Source: Dactylosporangium siamense (lineage in GTDB: Bacteria > Actinomycetota > Actinomycetes > Mycobacteriales > Micromonosporaceae). From it: 64,000 nt of DNA. Numbering within the stretch: position 1 is the stretch's first letter; each line of letters starts with the position of its first letter. The DNA is taken from contig NZ_BONQ01000167.1 of NCBI RefSeq assembly GCF_016862795.1, positions 37,904-101,903 of the forward strand, in the 5' to 3' direction. A program made the translations under genes and the position numbers. Under the pieces are notes generated by a model. The model did no database searches and was not told the origin of the DNA. It saw nothing but the letters and a program-made list of their open reading frames with translations. Positions 8,142 to 16,254 of the stretch are shown here, in pieces.

Positions 8142-10654
8142 TGACGCGGCTCCGCCTGACGAATCCAGCGACGTATCCCGGACCAGAGCCGCCCGGGGCC
8201 GTCGAGGTCCGGCGACTCCTCCGCGGCCTCGTCCGGATACATCTGCCGGATCTCCTGCGGCCGCAGCACGGAATCGCCGGCCTCGGCCAGCGTTTCGACG
8301 AGCGCCCGGTGGAATTCGTCGATCTCGGCGGCCAGGCGATCCGACGCCACGGCCACCGCGGCGTTGGCGAGCTCGCGGCGCAGGCGGAACACGTGGATCT
8401 GGTGCCGGTGGAGCCGCTGCTCCCGGTTCCCCGCGGATTCCGGCACGTCGGCATGCCAGGGCAACGCCCGATCACGGACCAACGGAAAGCCCGCGGCGAT
8501 CGCCGCCGCCTCGTCGCCGTCGACACCCGGGTCCGGATACGGCTGCGCGGCCCAACGCAGATCCAGGATCGCCGCCATGACCAGGTAGCGGTCCTCGGCG
8601 TCGTCGGGGTCGCTGCTCAACCGTCGAAGCCCGGCTCGGAGCACGTCGGCGGTGCCGGGTTCGGTGAAGCGCTCGTGAAGCTCGGCGGCTTCGTCGTTGC
8701 ATTGCCGGATCCACCGCTCGACCGCGGCCGCGAACTGCCGCTTTCCCTCGTGAATGACGACGGCGCAGGTCTCGCGGAACGGGGCCCGGAAGGCCTCCGT
8801 CGTGTCGGGCACCACGACCCCCGTGTGCGGCGACCGCCCCGGAAGGCGAAACCTCGTCGACCGCTCGACGGGCCCGGACTTGCGGATGATCCCCTCGTCG
8901 GCACGCTGGAGCAGCATCCGCCACACGTCCCACGATGCGACCGTGGCCTGCGTGGATGCCGCCGCGATCGTGATGACCGGGGTATGGTCCGGGCCGCGCA
9001 CGCGGAACGGATCTTCGAATTCGCGGGCCGCGACGGACAGCCGGCCGACATGCTGGCGGAGGCCGTCCATCAGCCACGCGACCTGCTCCCGGGCCGCACG
9101 CGTGACCTCGTCGGCGGTGTGCGGACCGCCGTCCGGGACGAGCTCCGACAACCGCTGCATCGATCCGGCCAGGCGGGCGTGTTGTCGCTGCGCACCACGG
9201 AGCTTGAGGTCCAGCCCATGAGCGGTGACGTGACGTCCGACCAGGCGGCGCAGGTGCGCGAAACCGCCGTCGTCGGCGAAGGCGACGAGGGCCGCGGCCA
9301 GCGGGGTGACCGGCTCGGTCCGGCCGAGACGCGTGCCGATCTCGTGCCAGGCGGCGACGGTGGCCGGCGCGGCCGCCCGGGCGATCGCGAGCTTGTGCTG
9401 CTCTTCACCGTCGAACCTGGCCGGCAGCCGGGACCGGTCGATGGCCACCACCGACGACGTCAGGACGATCCGGTCGTCCTGTCCACGCACGAGGTCGCTC
9501 GCGCCCCGGTAGAACTCACCGAACTGCTGCGCGGCCGCACACAGCTCGTCCAGCGTGACCCCATCACCCGGCGGGAGCGCCGGGTGATGGAGCTTGTCGA
9601 GCGCGTTGCCAACGGCGATGATCGACTCGCGGAGGTCTTCCCGGCTGCGACCGTGCCGTTCGAGCATCGTGTAGAAGGCGTCCGGCACGCTCGATCCGGC
9701 CCGTGCCATGTCATAGACCGTGATGATGGTGTGCACGTCCCGGAGCTCGGTGTGGGAGAGGAACTCGTCCCGCTTCGCCGAGCGGCGCGCGGTCAGCCCG
9801 GGGAAGTCGAGGAGCAGGAGTTCGCCGCCGGGCAGCTGCCACAGGTCGGGATCGACGGAGACGCTGTAGCGGACCCTGCGGATCAGTGGAAACGTCTGGC
9901 GCAACCGGGCTTCGTCCTGCCCGACGTCGCGTGGTGACAACGGGTCGGCGGTCCGGCGGTCCGGGAAGGCATTGACGATGTCCGGACCGGCACCCAGGTC
10001 GAGCGCCGCGCGGACAATGCTCTGCGGTGCGGAGACCCGCGTGCCGAGGAGCTGCCCTCCGAGCAGGTGCCCGTCGCGAACGGCGAGCAGTTCCGTCGCG
10101 ATCCGCCGGACCTCGATGTTGTCCAGCGGCTCGCCGGCTCCCGGAACGGGCCAGACGTATCGGCGGCACCAGTCCTCGAACCCGGACCAGCCGCCGGCCG
10201 CCGACCAGGTCCCGTCGAGTGCCGCGAGCTCCTCCGACCGGTCGACCAGCCGCAGCACCGTCGCCAGTGCGCCGAGCAGGTACTCGACGCATCCGGTCAG
10301 CTCGGCCTCGGAGAGATATTCGACGACGACGGTGCCGGCGACGGCGCTCGCCTCGCCGGCAGGACCCGGCCGGAGGTGCAGCGCGGTCACGTTGCCGGTC
10401 GCGGCGCGTTGCTCGACCGGCAGCAGGTCGGGACGCCCGAGCAGGGTGCCGATCAGCATCGACTTGCCGACGCTGTATTCGCCGACGACCCCGATGGCGA
10501 CCGGGTCGCCTGCCTGCCGCAGCAGGTCGATCGCGTCCTGCGTGGCCTGCTGCCGCTCGCGGGGCGCCCAGGTCCGATCGGTGAACTGGTAGGCGCCCAG
10601 TATCGACAGTGCCGCGTCGGCGTCCTGGCGGAGTCGCTCGATGGAACCAGGCAA
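8138..10654 (-). CDS. Dynamin-like GTPase, SrfC-like
   Basis: A protein of 838 aa. The G1 motif is GEYSVGKS (58-65), typical of dynamin-superfamily proteins. A G3-type LLLDFPGLT lies near residue 280 and a G4-like GNALDK near 350 (a variant of NKxD). The C-terminal half is helical and charged. The start is TTG 10654, chosen because GAGGAG lies 5-6 nt upstream and the P-loop follows at the usual distance; no better ATG or GTG fits. It is the first gene of a two-gene operon with the Hsp70-like ATPase. A SrfA homologue, present in the proteobacterial srfABC operons, is absent. Membrane remodelling or scaffold assembly is an inference from the fold only. Confidence 0.75.
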   Translation of the reverse strand: MPGSIERLRQDADAALSILGAYQFTDRTWAPRERQQATQDAIDLLRQAGDPVAIGVVGEYSVGKSMLIGTLLGRPDLLPVEQRAATGNVTALHLRPGPAGEASAVAGTVVVEYLSEAELTGCVEYLLGALATVLRLVDRSEELAALDGTWSAAGGWSGFEDWCRRYVWPVPGAGEPLDNIEVRRIATELLAVRDGHLLGGQLLGTRVSAPQSIVRAALDLGAGPDIVNAFPDRRTADPLSPRDVGQDEARLRQTFPLIRRVRYSVSVDPDLWQLPGGELLLLDFPGLTARRSAKRDEFLSHTELRDVHTIITVYDMARAGSSVPDAFYTMLERHGRSREDLRESIIAVGNALDKLHHPALPPGDGVTLDELCAAAQQFGEFYRGASDLVRGQDDRIVLTSSVVAIDRSRLPARFDGEEQHKLAIARAAAPATVAAWHEIGTRLGRTEPVTPLAAALVAFADDGGFAHLRRLVGRHVTAHGLDLKLRGAQRQHARLAGSMQRLSELVPDGGPHTADEVTRAAREQVAWLMDGLRQHVGRLSVAAREFEDPFRVRGPDHTPVITIAAASTQATVASWDVWRMLLQRADEGIIRKSGPVERSTRFRLPGRSPHTGVVVPDTTEAFRAPFRETCAVVIHEGKRQFAAAVERWIRQCNDEAAELHERFTEPGTADVLRAGLRRLSSDPDDAEDRYLVMAAILDLRWAAQPYPDPGVDGDEAAAIAAGFPLVRDRALPWHADVPESAGNREQRLHRHQIHVFRLRRELANAAVAVASDRLAAEIDEFHRALVETLAEAGDSVLRPQEIRQMYPDEAAEESPDLDGPGRLWSGIRRWIRQAEPRQ

Positions 10655-11193
10655 CGACGCTCCTCACGGAGGATCCGGCAACGATACCTGCCCAGATGGT
10701 GCCGTGACGCGCTGCGTTTCCGCAATCACCGCACCCGCTGATTCCGCCGTCGTCCGTCCGTCCAGAACGGGGGCGGGCACGGCTGCCGGGTGGGGCGCCT
10801 CCGTGCCTGAGGGGCGTCCCGCGCGCGGGACGGTGACGATCATTGCCGCCACGTCTGTCCGGGCACGCCGCGGAACTTTCATGGCGGCCTCCCCGCGGAG
10901 GCCGCGGGGCCGGCGGCCGGCATCCGGTGGTGTGACGCTCCCATCCGCCCCCGGCGTCCGCCAGGGCCGGGGCTGCAACAAACCTGCAAACGTCTCGGCT
11001 TGCCTTGAGGAAAGCGCATTCCTACATTGAAGGTCGTCGACTGCACACCCCGCCCCGTTCGCGACGCCAGGGCCGGCCCGGCGTTTTCCGCACGACCCGT
11101 CCATGACCCGGCACCCTTCGTTGCCGGGAAAGCGCTTTCCAATGGGAAGCGCCTGGTGACCGCCAGGCACCATGACATGAAGGTGAGACACGG
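10655..11193. other. Intergenic region with divergent promoters, no gene seen
   Basis: About 540 bp between the leftward GTPase operon and the rightward pectate lyase. Open frames here have atypical composition for coding and no ribosome-binding site, so none is called. The right end holds a perfect LacI-type palindrome (11127-11140) and a degenerate second half-site (GGGAAGCGCC, from 11144). The remainder shows nothing recognisable. Confidence 0.6.
11127..11140. promoter_or_regulatory. LacI-family (CebR-like) operator
   Basis: GGAAAGCGCTTTCC is a perfect 14-bp palindrome 53 nt before the pectate lyase start. The central AGCGCT matches operators of LacI-type sugar regulators in actinomycetes, but the flanks differ from the strict CebR box (TGGGAGCGCTCCCA) seen at 21882. 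Repression relieved by an oligosaccharide is the likely logic; which regulator binds cannot be read here. Confidence 0.7.
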
Positions 11194-12411
11194 ATGAGAC
11201 GATCAACTGCCCTGCGGTGGATATCCGGAGGTGCCGTCGCGGTTGCGGGCGCCGCGGTGACGCTGGTGGTGGCGCTGCCCCAGGCCTCGGCCGCCGACGG
11301 CCCCAACCTGAGCATCGGCGCCGGCGCCGACGGCTCCAGCAAGGCCAGCGGCACCAGCTACGGCAACGTCAAGGACGGCAACACGAGCACCTACTGGTCG
11401 CCGGCCAGCTCGACCGGCTACGTCTCGGTCAAGTGGAGCAGCGCCACGACGGTGAGCAGCGCCGTCATCCGGCAGGCATCCGGCGGCGGCTCGATTGGCG
11501 CGTGGCGTCTGCTCAACGGCGACAGCGGTGCCGTCCTCACCAGCGGCAGCGGCAGCCCGAGCACCATCTCCTTCTCCTCGACCTCGCTGAAGAAGCTCAC
11601 CCTCGACATCACCAGCGCGTCCAGCGCGCCGCGGATCGCGGAGTTCGAGACGTACGCCAGCGGCGGCGGCTCGAACCCGACCCCCACCCCGACGGGTCCC
11701 ACCGCCACCCCGACGTCGACCGGTGGCACCGGCACCCCGACCACGACGTGGCCGACGTCGAGGGGCAACGTGTCGATCTCCAGCACGCAGAACGTCTCGG
11801 GCACCTTCGACGGTGGCATGAAGACCTACTGCTGCATCGGTGACGGCGGGCAGAGCGAGAGCCAGGACCCGATGTTCAAGCTGGCCAACGGCGCCACCCT
11901 GCAGAACGTCATCCTCGGCTCCCCGGCCGGCGACGGCGTGCACTGCGAGGGCACCTGCACCCTGCGCAACGTCTGGTGGAACGACATCGGCGAGGACGCC
12001 GCCACCTTCAAGGGCACCAGCGGCGGCACCTCGTACGTCATCGGCGGCGGCGCCAGGTCCGGCAGTGACAAGACGTTCCAGCACAACGGCAACGGCACCG
12101 TGAACATCAGCGGTTTCTACCTCAAGGGCGCCGGCAAGCTGTACCGCGCCTGCGGCAACTGCACCAACTCCTACCAGCGCCACGTCGTCATCGACAACGT
12201 CATCGTCGACGACGTCGACTACGTGGCCGGCATCAACAGCAACTGGGGCGACACCGCCACCATCACCCGCGTCACCGTGTACAACGGCTCGAGCATCCAC
12301 GTCTGCGCCAAGTACAAGGGCGTCGCCAAGGGCAGCGAGCCGAGCTACCTCGGTGACGGCTGGAACGACGCCAACTGCAAGGTCAAGCAGAGCGACGTCA
12401 CGTACCGGTAA
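11194..12411 (+). CDS. Secreted pectate lyase, PL3 family, with discoidin-like domain
   Basis: A protein of 405 aa. The Sec signal peptide (MRRSTALRW, then a hydrophobic stretch, cleavage near ASAA/DGPN at about 34) is followed by a beta-sandwich resembling an F5/8-type or CBM module (about 36-150) and a Thr/Pro/Ser linker (about 155-190). The C-terminal domain carries hallmarks of PL3 right-handed beta-helix lyases: GDGVHCEG, VWWNDIGEDAATFKG and FQHNGNGT. It should cleave polygalacturonate outside the cell by beta-elimination, with calcium. ATG 11194 has AAGGTGAG upstream. A LacI-type operator precedes it, indicating control by a plant-sugar signal. It is a single-gene unit ended by a strong hairpin. 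Confidence 0.9.
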   Translation: MRRSTALRWISGGAVAVAGAAVTLVVALPQASAADGPNLSIGAGADGSSKASGTSYGNVKDGNTSTYWSPASSTGYVSVKWSSATTVSSAVIRQASGGGSIGAWRLLNGDSGAVLTSGSGSPSTISFSSTSLKKLTLDITSASSAPRIAEFETYASGGGSNPTPTPTGPTATPTSTGGTGTPTTTWPTSRGNVSISSTQNVSGTFDGGMKTYCCIGDGGQSESQDPMFKLANGATLQNVILGSPAGDGVHCEGTCTLRNVWWNDIGEDAATFKGTSGGTSYVIGGGARSGSDKTFQHNGNGTVNISGFYLKGAGKLYRACGNCTNSYQRHVVIDNVIVDDVDYVAGINSNWGDTATITRVTVYNGSSIHVCAKYKGVAKGSEPSYLGDGWNDANCKVKQSDVTYR

Positions 12412-12419
12412 GCAGCAGC

Positions 12420-12447
12420 GGGGCGCCCACCGTCAGGTGGGCGCCCC
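12420..12447. terminator. Bidirectional hairpin terminator
   Basis: A 12-bp perfect stem (GGGGCGCCCACC / GGTGGGCGCCCC) with a GTCA loop sits between the pectate lyase and the convergent kinase-like gene. It is suited to stopping transcription from both sides. Confidence 0.8.
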
Positions 12448-12469
12448 TCCCGGGTCGCTGACGCGTCAC

Positions 12470-14569
12470 TCAGCCGAGCGGGCTGTTGCTCACCGAGTTG
12501 ATGAACCCGCAGCAGCAGGCGGCCACGGTCCACAGGCAGCCGACGACGACGGCGGCCTGCGCGCACAGCCGCTCGTTGGCGGGCATCCACAGCGAGCGGG
12601 TGAGGGCCACCACGGCGACGATGACCCCGACCGGGCCCACGGCGAACGCGAGGGCGAGCGCGACATAACCGAGCGCCGGCGCGTCCGAGGTGGGCGACGG
12701 CGGGTGCGGAGCGGGTGGCGGGTACGGACCGGGTGGCGGCGGAACGCTCGTCCCGTACGGCGGCAGGGGCTGCGTCCTGACGTACTGGTGCGGCCGCTGG
12801 TAGGGCGGCGGGTACGGCGCGGCACGCGGCTGGGTCGGCGGCGGACCGCCGGCCGGCGCCGCGGTGGACGCCCCCGAAGACTGCCAGGACGACGTCGACG
12901 ATGCCGAAGGCCGCGACGTCGACGACGTTGGCGTCGACGTTGACGAGGACCGCTTTGACGACGACGTCGACGGCCGTGACGCCGAAGGCCGCGATGACGA
13001 CGATGACGACGGTGATGACGGCGGCGACGCTGACGGCCGGGACGACGGCGATGGCGTGGTGGGCGTGGTGGAAGTAGCGGGAGGGGCGGGCGTCGCGGGT
13101 TTCGGCGTGGCCGGTGGGCTGGTGGACGCGGCGGCCCGTGGGGCGGTGCCCGCCATCCCCGACTGGGCGTAGAGCCGGCCCAGCCGCGTGTCCAGGTCGT
13201 CGGCCCGGCCCGCACCGCCCGGCACCCGCTGGGTGGGAGCCGGTGCCGGGGCCGGGGCCGGGGCTGGGGCTGGAGGCGCCGGCGGGCGCAGCAGCCGGTT
13301 CGCCTCCAGCGACGTGATCCGGCGCAGCGCCCGCGCCGAGCGGAGCTCGATCTGCGGTGTCAGCTTGCCCCGCTTCGGCTGGTACACGGTGATCATGCCG
13401 GTCACCGCGACCCAGGTCCCCTCGAGGTCGGCGACGCTGGTCGCGGCGCGGGCCAGCTGGCGGCTGCCCTGCTCCCAGGCGACCACGGTGAAGTCGCCGC
13501 GCCGGTGGTCACCGAAGTTGATGAACGTGATCAGGGTGTTGCGGTCCAGGACCCGGGTCGCGCTGACCTTGCCCACGACCGTGACCGTGTCGCCCTGCCG
13601 TTGCAGGAGGCCGGCCCGGTCGTGCGCCGAGATCGCCGCGGGGGCGGTGCCGGTGGCGGTGCCGGCGGCGCGTGGCGCCGGCCGCGCGGGTGGCGGGGTG
13701 GCGCCCGACAGCACCGCCGGCATCGTGTCGTAGTCGACGGTGCACGCGGCGGCCAGGAGGGCGCTGCGGGACGCGACCGCGGGAATGCCCGCCAGGCGGG
13801 TGAAGAGCCTGGACGCGGCCGGGTCGGCGAAGTCGGCGGCCGAGAAGATCAGGTTTTCCCAGCTGTTGAAGTCGCCGAACAGCGTGGGATCGTGGGTGAG
13901 GGCCTCGAGGGAGAGGTCGACGACGTACGCGGCGAAGACGTCGAGGGTGGCGTCGAAGCGGCTGCCGCGGCCGGGGTGCTGATAGTTCGGGTGGCCCTGC
14001 TCGGAGGCGCCCAGCCGGTCCAGGGACGGCAGGTACATGCCGTCGTAGTCGATGAACCGCACCGCGTTGCCCGGGCCGACGAGGATGTTGCCGTGCTGCA
14101 GGTCGCCGTGCGCGGCGCCGCGTTCCCGCAGCGCCTGGGCGCCGGCGGCGATCTGCCGGCGGATCGCGCCGATCGCGGCGGGTTCGCCGAGGTGATCCTC
14201 GAGCCAGTCGTTGAGCCGCGCGCCGGAGACCCAGGGCATCCGCACGATCGGCTGGACCGCGCCGTTGACCCGGATGCCGTCGGGCAGGTACTCCACCGCG
14301 ACCAGCACGTCCAGACCCGCCGCCTCGACGAACTCGGCGACCCGGGCGTACCGCTCCTGCAGGTGGTCGCTCGGCTTGTGGAAGCAGCGGACGGCGTACC
14401 GCCGGCCGTTGACGCCGATGTCGAACGTCAGCGCGAACCCGCCGGACGCGACGACCGGCGAGCCGAGCGGGTTCAGCCGTGGCTGGCCCTGGCGCAGCTC
14501 CCGGTCCAGGAACGCGAGCTGCGGCAGCTGCACCGCCTGCTGGTAGTCGACGAGCGCGGGCAGCCTCAT
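12470..14569 (-). CDS. Kinase-like protein with OB-fold and C-terminal membrane segments (TerY-P triad)
   Basis: A protein of 699 aa. The kinase-like domain (about 1-290) has YAVRCF as the beta-3 equivalent, the catalytic-loop HGDLQHGN (154-161) and metal-binding FIDYDG (about 172-177), so the key Asp residues are present. A nucleic-acid-binding-type OB fold follows (about 325-420, with LITFINFGD). Next comes a low-complexity Pro/Ser/Thr region (about 430-600), then two hydrophobic helices near the C-terminus (GYVALALAFAV and AAVVVGCLWTV). ATG 14569 overlaps the stop of the PP2C gene (ATGA), which favours it over the GTG at 14584. It is the last gene of the vWA-PP2C-kinase operon. The likely role is phosphorylation of a partner, reversed by the phosphatase, at the membrane. 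Coupling a kinase to an OB fold is unusual. Confidence 0.8.
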   Translation of the reverse strand: MRLPALVDYQQAVQLPQLAFLDRELRQGQPRLNPLGSPVVASGGFALTFDIGVNGRRYAVRCFHKPSDHLQERYARVAEFVEAAGLDVLVAVEYLPDGIRVNGAVQPIVRMPWVSGARLNDWLEDHLGEPAAIGAIRRQIAAGAQALRERGAAHGDLQHGNILVGPGNAVRFIDYDGMYLPSLDRLGASEQGHPNYQHPGRGSRFDATLDVFAAYVVDLSLEALTHDPTLFGDFNSWENLIFSAADFADPAASRLFTRLAGIPAVASRSALLAAACTVDYDTMPAVLSGATPPPARPAPRAAGTATGTAPAAISAHDRAGLLQRQGDTVTVVGKVSATRVLDRNTLITFINFGDHRRGDFTVVAWEQGSRQLARAATSVADLEGTWVAVTGMITVYQPKRGKLTPQIELRSARALRRITSLEANRLLRPPAPPAPAPAPAPAPAPTQRVPGGAGRADDLDTRLGRLYAQSGMAGTAPRAAASTSPPATPKPATPAPPATSTTPTTPSPSSRPSASPPSSPSSSSSSRPSASRPSTSSSKRSSSTSTPTSSTSRPSASSTSSWQSSGASTAAPAGGPPPTQPRAAPYPPPYQRPHQYVRTQPLPPYGTSVPPPPGPYPPPAPHPPSPTSDAPALGYVALALAFAVGPVGVIVAVVALTRSLWMPANERLCAQAAVVVGCLWTVAACCCGFINSVSNSPLG

Positions 14570-15276
14570 GGGTGGACCACGCACAGCGTCGTGTCGTCGT
14601 TGCCGAGCAGGCCGCGCCGCCGGTACCCGGCCACCCGCCGGCTGAAGTCCGCCCGCAGCGCCTCGATCGGCGGGGTCCCGCGGTGCGTCTCGTGGCGGGT
14701 CAGGATGAACTTCGCCAGGGCGTCGGTGGCGAGCACGAACACGTCACCGGGCCGGTACTCACCGGTCCACAGTGGACACTCCATCGGGCCGTCCTCGGGC
14801 CGGGTGCTCAGCGCGGCGGGAAACCGGTTGAACGCGGCGGAGTCGGCGATCGGGGCGGCGAGCAGCAGGTCGGCGCCGCGGAAGTGGAACACGCAGGAGT
14901 CGCCGACGGCCGTCACCCGATACGTGCGGGCCGCGGCGTCCAGGGTCAGGCCGGCGAACGTGGCCGCGCCGCCCCGCAGCAGCTTCGCCTGCGCGTACCA
15001 GGGCAGGTCCGGAGCCGAGACGGCGGCGAGCCACCGGCCGCGCAGCACCGTCAGCGCGGCGCAGGGCTCCACCGCATCGTGCACGTAGGCGTCGACCAGG
15101 ATCCGGCTCCACACCTCGGCCCGGGCCGAGGTCGCGGCACCGTCGGCGACCGCGAACCGGCCCCCGGCGGCGTCGACGGCCGCGCTGTCCTCGTTCTCAT
15201 CCGGGGACCGGCCCAGCTTCACCACGCTGTGCAGCGACGCCCTCAGCCCGCGCCCCGTGACGTCCGGTGGGCTCAC
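14566..15276 (-). CDS. PP2C-type serine/threonine phosphatase (TerY-P triad)
   Basis: A protein of 236 aa. The metal-binding acidic residues of the PPM family are in order: NED (28-30), ADG (44-46), VGDS (124-127), TDAL (about 184-187) and GNDDTT (225-230). The whole protein is the phosphatase domain. GTG 15276 overlaps the stop of the vWA gene (GTGA), and its stop overlaps the next start (ATGA), so the three genes are translationally chained. It should remove phosphate from targets of the linked kinase-like protein, most plausibly the vWA protein or the divergent effector proteins. Substrates are inferred from context only. Confidence 0.88.
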   Translation of the reverse strand: MSPPDVTGRGLRASLHSVVKLGRSPDENEDSAAVDAAGGRFAVADGAATSARAEVWSRILVDAYVHDAVEPCAALTVLRGRWLAAVSAPDLPWYAQAKLLRGGAATFAGLTLDAAARTYRVTAVGDSCVFHFRGADLLLAAPIADSAAFNRFPAALSTRPEDGPMECPLWTGEYRPGDVFVLATDALAKFILTRHETHRGTPPIEALRADFSRRVAGYRRRGLLGNDDTTLCVVHP

Positions 15277-16178
15277 CGCATGTCGTCGTCGGTACCGTCG
15301 GTGAGCTCGCGCAGGCCGTTCGGCGTGACGGCCCGGGTGCCGATGTCGAGGAACTCGATCATCGTGGTGGCGTCGGCGTTGTAGAGGAACCCGCGGGAGC
15401 CCGGCTCGATGTGGTAGCCGAGCGCCGCCGCCGCCTCGGCGAGGTTGCCCGGCAGCACGCTGGACATCTCGAACATGACGTCGGCGTTGCTGGCCGGCAG
15501 CCCGGCCGGCGAGCTCGGGAACGAGACGGCCTGCCGCGGACCGGCGGCCAGGTGCACGTTGAACAGCAGCACCGCGCCGTCGGCGGTCTTGACCGAGCGG
15601 ACCCGGTCGGCGGCCGGTCGCGGGTCGCCGTCGGTGCTCTCGCCGTCGGTGACGTTGATGACGATCGGCGGGAAGCTGGTCTGATGCCGGGCGCACCAGT
15701 CGGCGACGACGCGCTCCGCCGTCTCCAGCGCGGCCACCATCGGCGTCCAGCCGTTGCTGACCGGGTCGACCCACACCGGGATCGGCAGGGTCGCCTCGAT
15801 GATCCCACCGGCGCCGTCGGGGATCTTCCGGGTGACCTGGTCGACCCGTTTCGGGTGCTCCGCGAGTTGACTGATCGGTAACACGATGTGCCCGGCATCG
15901 GATCCGTGCAGGGCCGGGCTGACGCCGGTGCCGTATCCGATGACGCCAATCTCGAAGTAGTCGTAGACCCGATTGTCGCCCTTGCTGCACAGCAGCACGG
16001 CATTACCGAGCAGGCGATTCACGGCAAGGGCCAGTTGCTCCGCCATGGAGGTCCCGGTGTCGGCCCATGGGCTTCCCATCGAACTGGAATGGTCGATGAG
16101 GATCAGCAGGCAGGCCGGGCGCATGCGGTTGATCTCCGCGGAGTACACGTCAATACAGTTACCATCTCCGGTGATCAC
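15273..16178 (-). CDS. vWA-domain protein, TerY-like (TerY-P triad)
   Basis: A protein of 301 aa. The MIDAS motif is DHSSS (29-33), and the VTDGES strand-loop carries further metal ligands, so a metal-binding vWA fold is well supported over most of the length. It is the first gene of the vWA/PP2C/kinase-like operon, an arrangement known as the TerY-P triad and linked in comparative genomics to stress and conflict systems. The vWA protein is thought to be a scaffold whose phosphorylation state is set by the other two. The start is uncertain: GTG 16178 has a GGGG stretch upstream, and a GTG 30 nt downstream (16148) also fits. The operon is divergent from the nuclease/helicase operon. Confidence 0.85.
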   Translation of the reverse strand: MITGDGNCIDVYSAEINRMRPACLLILIDHSSSMGSPWADTGTSMAEQLALAVNRLLGNAVLLCSKGDNRVYDYFEIGVIGYGTGVSPALHGSDAGHIVLPISQLAEHPKRVDQVTRKIPDGAGGIIEATLPIPVWVDPVSNGWTPMVAALETAERVVADWCARHQTSFPPIVINVTDGESTDGDPRPAADRVRSVKTADGAVLLFNVHLAAGPRQAVSFPSSPAGLPASNADVMFEMSSVLPGNLAEAAAALGYHIEPGSRGFLYNADATTMIEFLDIGTRAVTPNGLRELTDGTDDDMR

Positions 16179-16254
16179 CCAGCAACCCCGGTATCGCGTC
16201 TTGCGTCAATCTGCAAAGCTGTGCGAGCTGCCGTGATGGGACCGGGGGAGAGCG
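16179..16254. promoter_or_regulatory. Divergent promoter region of the kinase triad and nuclease/helicase operons
   Basis: Only 76 bp separate the two divergent start codons, so both promoters must overlap here. GGGGGAGAG before ATG 16255 is a strong ribosome-binding site. No clear consensus -10/-35 or palindrome was identified. Shared control of the two operons is an inference from spacing. Confidence 0.55.

Noticed and set aside
10664..11206. Possible small gene in the 10.7-11.2 kb gap
   Set aside because: No ribosome-binding site or recognisable domain; it would span the LacI-type operator and run into the pectate lyase gene on the other strand.
14566..15990. PP2C gene starting at 15990
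   Set aside because: The extra N-terminal part lies over the vWA gene in another frame; GTG 15276 overlapping the vWA stop gives a phosphatase of normal length.
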